Origin: Brachybacterium massiliense | GTDB taxonomy: Bacteria; Actinomycetota; Actinomycetes; Actinomycetales; Dermabacteraceae | Assembly (NCBI RefSeq): GCF_900184245.1 | Contig: NZ_FXXB01000006.1 | Coordinates: forward strand, 62,001 to 126,000 | DNA length: 64,000 nt | Direction: 5' to 3' | Shown: positions 59,044 to 64,000 of the stretch, one piece after another | How the letters are laid out: every line of letters begins with the position of its first letter | Position numbering within the stretch: the stretch's first letter is position 1 | Position numbers and translations under genes: made by a program | The notes under the pieces: generated by a model | Seen by the model: only the letters and a program-made list of their open reading frames with translations | What the model was told of the DNA's origin: nothing | The model's database searches: none

Positions 59044-59457
59044 TCAGAGGCCTGCGGCGGCGACCGCCCGGGCGAGCTCCTCGTCGGTGACCGGTTCGAG
59101 CCAGATGACGGTCTCGTCGTCCTCGTCGGCCTCCTGCACCGCGATATGGGACATCAGCGACTCGGCGGTCGCGCCATGCCAGTGCTCCTCGCGCGGCGGG
59201 ATCCACACGGTGCGCCCCGGCTCGAGGGTGAGCACCTCGCCGGAACGGGTGACCACCAGCCCCACCCCGGCGGTGCCGTGCAGGGTCTGGCCCACGGGAT
59301 GCCAGTGCCAGTGCGTGCGCGCACCCGGTGCGAAATGCACATGGTTCATCGCCGCGCGGGACCCGCCCCGCGGCCCGCGGATCGACTCCATCAGCACGTG
59401 GCCCGTGAACGCGGTGTCCGGGCCGGTGGCCGTGGGGGTGAGCGGAAGCTTCTCCAT
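59044..59457 (-). CDS. Cupin-domain protein (137 aa)
   Basis: Single cupin barrel: first motif NHVHFAPGARTHWHWHPVGQTLHGTAG with metal-binding His residues, and second motif GRTVWIPPREEHWHGATAES. Resembles the small mandelonitrile-lyase/carboxymuconolactone-type cupins. ATG 59457 is preferred (AGGACC upstream). Confidence 0.85.
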   Translation of the reverse strand: MEKLPLTPTATGPDTAFTGHVLMESIRGPRGGSRAAMNHVHFAPGARTHWHWHPVGQTLHGTAGVGLVVTRSGEVLTLEPGRTVWIPPREEHWHGATAESLMSHIAVQEADEDDETVIWLEPVTDEELARAVAAAGL

Positions 59458-59562
59458 CTGGTCCTCCTGCGACGGTGCGGGGCGGTGTGCTCCATCAGAT
59501 ACCCCGTCGCACCGGAACACAAGGGTGGGGCGCGACGATCCCCGGCCACCCGCCTCAGGTGC

Positions 59563-60483
59563 TCACTTGATCGCGCCCTGGGTGAGGCCGGACATCACCC
59601 AGCGCTGGGCGAACAGGTACACGATGATCGCCGGCGCCATCGCCATCAGATATGACGCGAAGGCGATGTTGTAGTTGTTGCTGAACTGGGTCTGGAACAT
59701 GTTCTGCAGCACCGGGATCGTCTGCAGGGACGGATCCGAGATGATCAGCGAGGGCATCATGAAGTCGTTCCAGGACTGGATGAACGCGAAGATCCCCACA
59801 GTGGCGCACATCGGGCCCAGCAGCGGCAGGATCAGCCTCCAGAACACCTTCCAGGTGCCCGCGCCGTCCATCCGCATCGACTCCTCGAGCTCGATCGGGA
59901 TGGTGCGCAGGAACGCGGTGAACAGCAGGGTGTTGAAGGCCAGGGCGAAGGCGATGTGCAGGATCGCCACGCCGAGGGGGTTGTCGAGCCCGAGCATGCC
60001 GGTCAGCTGGATCTGCGGCAGCGCCACCACCGGGAACGGGATGAACATCGCGGCCAGCAGGTAGAAGAACGACCAGCGGAACAGCCTGCGGTCCCAGTTG
60101 CGCACGATCGCGTACGCGGCGAGCGCGGAGATCAGGATCTCCCCGGCCACGGCGAGCACGGTGATGAAGATCGAGATCGCGAAGCCGCGCGGGAAGTTCG
60201 TCAGGTTCCACGCCTCGACGAAGCTGGACAGGGTGAACGGAGAGGGTAGGGAGAACGCATTGCCGTCGACCGCCTGCTCGGTGGTCTTCAGCGACATGTT
60301 CACGGTGACGAACAGCGGCACCAGCACCGCCAGCGCGCCCACCATGAGCAGCACGGTCGCGGGCCGGTTGATGCGGTCGCGCCCCACCTTCCCGCGGCGC
60401 CTGCGGCGGGCAGGAGGCGTGGTGGAGGACTCGGACCCGTGGCCGGCAGGGGCCTCGGAGGCAGCAGGAATCGCAGTGCTCAT
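59563..60483 (-). CDS. Sugar ABC importer permease, second subunit (306 aa)
   Basis: MalG-type: six segments and the EAA motif ESMRMDGAGTWKVFWRLILPLLGPM that contacts the ATPase. Its ATG overlaps the stop of the first permease by one base. Start region is Arg-rich (RRRRRGKVGRDR). Last gene of the operon; no ATPase gene is present, so a shared MsiK-type ATPase is likely. Confidence 0.93.
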   Translation of the reverse strand: MSTAIPAASEAPAGHGSESSTTPPARRRRRGKVGRDRINRPATVLLMVGALAVLVPLFVTVNMSLKTTEQAVDGNAFSLPSPFTLSSFVEAWNLTNFPRGFAISIFITVLAVAGEILISALAAYAIVRNWDRRLFRWSFFYLLAAMFIPFPVVALPQIQLTGMLGLDNPLGVAILHIAFALAFNTLLFTAFLRTIPIELEESMRMDGAGTWKVFWRLILPLLGPMCATVGIFAFIQSWNDFMMPSLIISDPSLQTIPVLQNMFQTQFSNNYNIAFASYLMAMAPAIIVYLFAQRWVMSGLTQGAIK

Positions 60484-61448
60484 CAGAAGGTCGACCTTCC
60501 TCGGGTGATGCGGAGCTGGAGGAGCGCGAGGGCGATCGAGATCAGGAAGAACACCATCGCGTTCGCCATCTGGTAGGCGTAGTCGCCGCCCTCGAAGCCG
60601 CGGAAGATCGACATCGCGACCGAGCGGGTGGCCACGCCCGGGCCGCCGTCGGTCAGCCCCACGATGATGTCGTAGGCGTTGAGGTAGTTCTTGAAGCCCA
60701 GGATCGTGTTGATGACGATGAACCCCGAGACCAGCGGCAGCGTGATGTGCCGGATGCTCTGCCAGCCGGTGGCGCCGTCGATCGAGCCGGCCTCGTAGAC
60801 GTCGGACGGGATGGTGACCAGCCCCGCGATATAGATGAGCATCGTGCCGGGGATCGACTGCCAGGCGGTGACGATCACGATCGAGAGCCACGCCCAGTCG
60901 GGGTCGGCGAGGATCGAGGTGGACAGCGTCTCTGAGCCGAGCGTCTGGCCGATGCCCGGCACCGTGTTGGCGAACAGGTACTGGAACACGAAGGCGATGA
61001 CGATTCCGGAGATGACCATCGGGATCACGTAGATAGTGCGCAGCGCCGTGGTGAAGCGGATCTTCGAGGTCAGGCCCAGCGCCAGCGTGAACGCGAGCAC
61101 GTTCACCAGGATCACCGTGACCAGCGAGAAGCCGAGGGTGAAGACGTACGAGCCCAGGATCCCCTGATCGCGGAACATCGCGATGTAGTTGCGGATCCCG
61201 ATCAGCTCCCAGTCGCCGAAGCCGATCGAGTTGGTGAAGCTGTAGCCGAAGCCCAGCAGCGCAGGCACCGTCACCGCTGCGGTGAACAGGGCCAGCGAGG
61301 GGAACAGGAACAGGTAGTACAGGGGGTCGGTGCGCCGCCGGCGATGGGTGAGCCCGGTGCGGGCCGTGCTCTCACCCGCCTCGGGGCCTGGCGGGACGGT
61401 GTCGTCGTCGACATCGCGGCTCCTTGCTGAGTCATCATCGGTGGTCAC
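60483..61448 (-). CDS. Sugar ABC importer permease, first subunit (321 aa)
   Basis: MalF-type: six segments with EAA motif EAGSIDGATGWQSIRHITLPLVSGF. GTG 61448 overlaps the stop of the binding-protein gene (GTGA). The upstream open frame is longer but out of context. Confidence 0.93.
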   Translation of the reverse strand: MTTDDDSARSRDVDDDTVPPGPEAGESTARTGLTHRRRRTDPLYYLFLFPSLALFTAAVTVPALLGFGYSFTNSIGFGDWELIGIRNYIAMFRDQGILGSYVFTLGFSLVTVILVNVLAFTLALGLTSKIRFTTALRTIYVIPMVISGIVIAFVFQYLFANTVPGIGQTLGSETLSTSILADPDWAWLSIVIVTAWQSIPGTMLIYIAGLVTIPSDVYEAGSIDGATGWQSIRHITLPLVSGFIVINTILGFKNYLNAYDIIVGLTDGGPGVATRSVAMSIFRGFEGGDYAYQMANAMVFFLISIALALLQLRITRGRSTF

Positions 61449-62731
61449 TCCCGGAAGGCCAGGCGCGCCCAGTCGGCATCCATGCGCGCCAGGATCTGCT
61501 CGGCGTCGGCACCGCCGACGATGGCCTGGATGTAGTTCTGGGCCGGGATCGAGTTCGGGATGAACTGCGAGGCCCCCATGTAGAAGCGGCCCTCGTCGTA
61601 ATACGGCTGCATGTCGGCGATGCGCTCGTCGGTCGCCGCCGGGGCGTCCTTGGTGGTCCCGAAGGCGAGGAAATCCTCGTTGTACGGGTTCTGCACCTCG
61701 GGCTGCATGAGGAACTGGGCCAGCTCCCGTGCCCCCTCCTGTTCGTCGGCGGCCTCGGGCACCCACAGGGACAGGTCGATGTTCACGCGGACCTTCAGGT
61801 CCGCCGGATCATCGGTCATCGGCAGCGGGAACGTTCCGAGGTCCAGCTCGCCGCCGGCCTTGTCGATCTCCACCAGTGCCCACGGCCCCTGGAAGTACAT
61901 CGCGGCCTGCTCCTGGGCCATCGCGGTGTTGCCGTCGCCGTACGCCCGGTTCGAGGCGTCGGGATTGAGGTACGGGAGCAGCTCCAGCATGCGCTGGACG
62001 GGCTCGAGCAGGGTGCTCTGGAAGGAGACCTCGGAGTCGGGGCCGACGTCCTCGCCGAGCTCGTTCATCCGTGCGTAGAAGCTGCGCACGTCGACCAATC
62101 CACCCACGGTGTAGTCGAACAGTCCCTGCGCGATCGTCCACGGGTCCAGGAAGGTCGCGTAGATCGGGGTGACGTCCGCGCCCTGTAGCGCCTCGCACAC
62201 GGTGAGGAACTCGTCCCAGGTGGTGGGGACCTCGAGGCCGTGCTCGGCGAAGATTCGCCGGTTGTAGATCACCGAGGCGGCCGTGACGGAGTAGGGCAGC
62301 ACGCTGGTGCGGCCTTCATAGGTGGGATACCAGTCGGCGAGCTCGGCGACGTCCTCGCGGATGCGCCCGGCCTCGGGCAGGTCCGAGAGGTCCGAGAGCG
62401 CGCCGCGCTCCATGAAGCGGCCCATCTCGAGGTTGTAGTTCAGGCAGCCGAGGTCCGGCGGGTTGCTGCGCACGAAGCTCGCCGAGAGATTCGTGGCGAT
62501 GTCGTGCTGGACCGAGAAGCGGTCCTGGGACAGGCTGAACTCCGCGGCGAGCTGGGAGAAGTGGGGGATTGCCTCGGGCTTGGACTGGTACAGGGTCAGC
62601 TGGGAGGCGCCGCTGGCTGCGGTGCAGGCCGGCAGCGCCGCGGCGGCCAGCGCGCCACCGGCACCGGCCAGCAGGGCGCGGCGGCTGGGCCGGCCGGAGC
62701 GGCCGGGGCGAACGGTCGAGGACGACATCAT
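61445..62731 (-). CDS. Sugar ABC importer solute-binding lipoprotein (428 aa)
   Basis: N-terminal RRALLAGAGGALAAAALPAC combines an RR-type signal and a lipobox with Cys36. Then the family 1 solute-binding fold: TAASVIYNRRIFAEHGLEVPTTWDEFLTVCEAL and AMYFQGPWALVEI. AAGGAGACG precedes ATG 62731. It catches an oligosaccharide or sugar and hands it to the two permeases. Confidence 0.93.
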   Translation of the reverse strand: MMSSSTVRPGRSGRPSRRALLAGAGGALAAAALPACTAASGASQLTLYQSKPEAIPHFSQLAAEFSLSQDRFSVQHDIATNLSASFVRSNPPDLGCLNYNLEMGRFMERGALSDLSDLPEAGRIREDVAELADWYPTYEGRTSVLPYSVTAASVIYNRRIFAEHGLEVPTTWDEFLTVCEALQGADVTPIYATFLDPWTIAQGLFDYTVGGLVDVRSFYARMNELGEDVGPDSEVSFQSTLLEPVQRMLELLPYLNPDASNRAYGDGNTAMAQEQAAMYFQGPWALVEIDKAGGELDLGTFPLPMTDDPADLKVRVNIDLSLWVPEAADEQEGARELAQFLMQPEVQNPYNEDFLAFGTTKDAPAATDERIADMQPYYDEGRFYMGASQFIPNSIPAQNYIQAIVGGADAEQILARMDADWARLAFRE

Positions 62732-62776
62732 CGTCTCCTTCGCGACGGGGTTCGGATCCGCAGATCGGATGCGATC

Positions 62777-62809
62777 ATAGATACGTCAGGCGTTATATTT
62801 AGGATCTAT
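62777..62809. promoter_or_regulatory. Possible ROK-regulator operator
   Basis: ATAGAT (62777-62782) and ATCTAT (62804-62809) are perfect inverted copies flanking an AT-rich 21-base core in the gap between the divergent importer operon and ROK gene. A shared control site is likely. Confidence 0.5.
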
Positions 62810-62836
62810 CGGAAGTATGGAGGCGGGGTGAGCGGC

Positions 62837-64000
62837 ATGTCAACAGCGCAGGACCGGGGTGCCAGCTCGCCCCAGCTGATGCGCCGGGCCAACCGGCAGG
62901 CGCTGCTCCAGCACGCGCTGCGGGCGCAGCACTTCACAGCGGCCGACGCGATGGCCGCGACCGGCCTGACCCGTGCGACAGTGCTGGGCGTGTGCGCGGA
63001 GCTCGAGGAGTCCGGGTGGCTGCACGAGGTGCCCGCGGGGCGCGAAGGTGCCGTCCAGCGCGGCAGGCCGGCCCGGCACTTCGCCCTGCAGGCCGACGCC
63101 GCCGTCCTGATCGCGGTCGACGCCGGCCAGCACACCCTCACCGCCCGCGCCGCGGACCTCCGCGGCCGCGAGCTCGCCGGAGCCCGCAGCACGACCGACG
63201 GCACCCTGGACGGCGTGGATCTCGACGCCGGAGCCGCCACGGCCGAGGAACGGCTCGAGGCCGTGATCACGCTCATCGACCAGGTGCTCGAGCAGGCCGC
63301 GGCGCGCGAGCGCCCGCGGCTGCTGACCGTCGTCGGCGTCCCCGCGCCCGTCGGCCCCGACGGACACTCGCCGAGCGGCGACAAGGGCTACTGGCCGGCC
63401 ATGAACCCCGGATTCGTCGACGCCCTCGAGGGCGAGGTGCTGGTCGAGAACGATGCGAACCTCGCCGCGCTCGCCGAACGCGCCCACGCGGCGGCCGGTG
63501 CGGGTGCCGGGGGTGCGGTCACCCAGAGCGCAGGCCACCTCGCGGCGGGCTCCGATCACCTCGCGACCCTCCTGATGGGGGAGCGCTTCGGCACCGGCCT
63601 GATCGTGGACGGCCACCTGCTGCGCGGCGCCCAGGGCGGCGCCGGTGAGATGCGCTTCCTGGACGCCATGCTCGGCGACTCGCGCGGCGCCGACGGGGTC
63701 GCCGCCCTCGCCCGCCGCTGGACCCTCGAGGCGCTCGCGGCGAGAGAGTCCTCCTCGCCGCTCGAATCCCTCCCCGCTCACGCCCTCAGCGCGGAGGACG
63801 TCTTCTCCGCCGCCCGCGCGGGCGATCCGCTCGCGCAGCGCGTCCTCGAACGCATCGGCGAGCGCCTGGCCCGCATCGCCGCTATCCTCTCGAGTCTGCT
63901 CGGCGTCGAGGCGGTGGTGGTCGCCGGCGCGATCGCCGAAGCCATCGAACCCGTCCTCTCCCATGCGCGCACTGTGCTGCCGAAGATTCTCACCCCACCC
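62837..64000 (+). CDS. ROK-family transcriptional regulator (partial, runs off right edge)
   Basis: Start ATG 62837 (GTG 62828 is possible). N-terminal winged helix (LMRRANRQALLQHALRAQHFTAADAMAATGLTRATVLGVCAELEESGWL) followed by the sugar-kinase-like ROK domain (LLTVVGVPAPVGPDGHSP, VLVENDANLAALAER, GLIVDGHLLRGAQGGAGEMRFLD). Open to the last base, 388 codons seen. The usual zinc-site Cys cluster is not seen. Divergent from the sugar importer and likely represses it. Confidence 0.9.
   Translation, partial: MSTAQDRGASSPQLMRRANRQALLQHALRAQHFTAADAMAATGLTRATVLGVCAELEESGWLHEVPAGREGAVQRGRPARHFALQADAAVLIAVDAGQHTLTARAADLRGRELAGARSTTDGTLDGVDLDAGAATAEERLEAVITLIDQVLEQAAARERPRLLTVVGVPAPVGPDGHSPSGDKGYWPAMNPGFVDALEGEVLVENDANLAALAERAHAAAGAGAGGAVTQSAGHLAAGSDHLATLLMGERFGTGLIVDGHLLRGAQGGAGEMRFLDAMLGDSRGADGVAALARRWTLEALAARESSSPLESLPAHALSAEDVFSAARAGDPLAQRVLERIGERLARIAAILSSLLGVEAVVVAGAIAEAIEPVLSHARTVLPKILTPP

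Noticed and set aside
62840..63964. 374-codon minus-strand frame opposite the ROK gene
   Set aside because: The ROK regulator reads through the same DNA with recognisable domains.

Overview
The window is high-GC DNA with actinobacterial gene content: a CmtR-type cadmium/lead sensor matching Mycobacterium tuberculosis CmtR at its three metal cysteines, a vitamin K epoxide reductase homologue, a mycothiol-type ArsC with an N-terminal helical domain, and a secreted NlpC/P60 hydrolase. A Brachybacterium-like member of the Micrococcales is my best guess, but this is an inference from protein style and no marker gene in the window proves it.

Positions 1-33771 are most of a siphovirus-type prophage. 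Almost everything is on the minus strand. Reading leftward in transcription order: tyrosine integrase (33598-32414), an immunity region with two opposed XRE regulators and a 100-bp divergent operator region (about 31705-31805), an early block of more than 30 small, mostly overlapping genes (sliding-clamp-like protein, Sak4-like ATPase, HNH protein, SSB, Ea22-like protein, RusA-like resolvase, replication initiator), an odd tRNA-like gene, then the late block TerS, TerL, portal, MuF, scaffold, capsid, connectors, tail tube, frameshifted tail chaperones, tape measure, distal tail and tail-tip/fibre genes. The fibre gene runs off the left edge. No holin or endolysin is visible, so the lysis genes and the other attachment site should lie to the left. 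The right attachment site is the 3' half of a tRNA-Lys(TTT) gene at 33725-33771.

Positions 33772-54800 are a multi-metal resistance island. It starts with an IS5-type transposase remnant split by an intact ISL3-family IS with an 8-bp target duplication. Then follow merR/merA, a divergent ars locus (arsR-arsC-arsC to the left, acr3-arsC-arsO-like to the right), cmtR-cadD, a CopD/CtaG fusion and CopC, an ArsR/SmtB regulator with a CDF exporter, and an NlpC/P60 hydrolase. Last comes a tightly packed six-gene minus-strand operon, cmtR-cadA-dsbA-vkor-tlpA-ccdA, that joins a metal efflux ATPase to a complete set of exported thiol/disulfide proteins. The right edge of the island holds fragments of an arsenite permease gene and of an SRAP-family gene.

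Positions 54800-64000 look like ordinary chromosome: a MazG-like protein, a GntR-controlled ABC exporter, a VOC protein, a 24-residue membrane peptide, a cupin, and a sugar ABC importer operon divergent from a ROK-family regulator that runs off the right edge.
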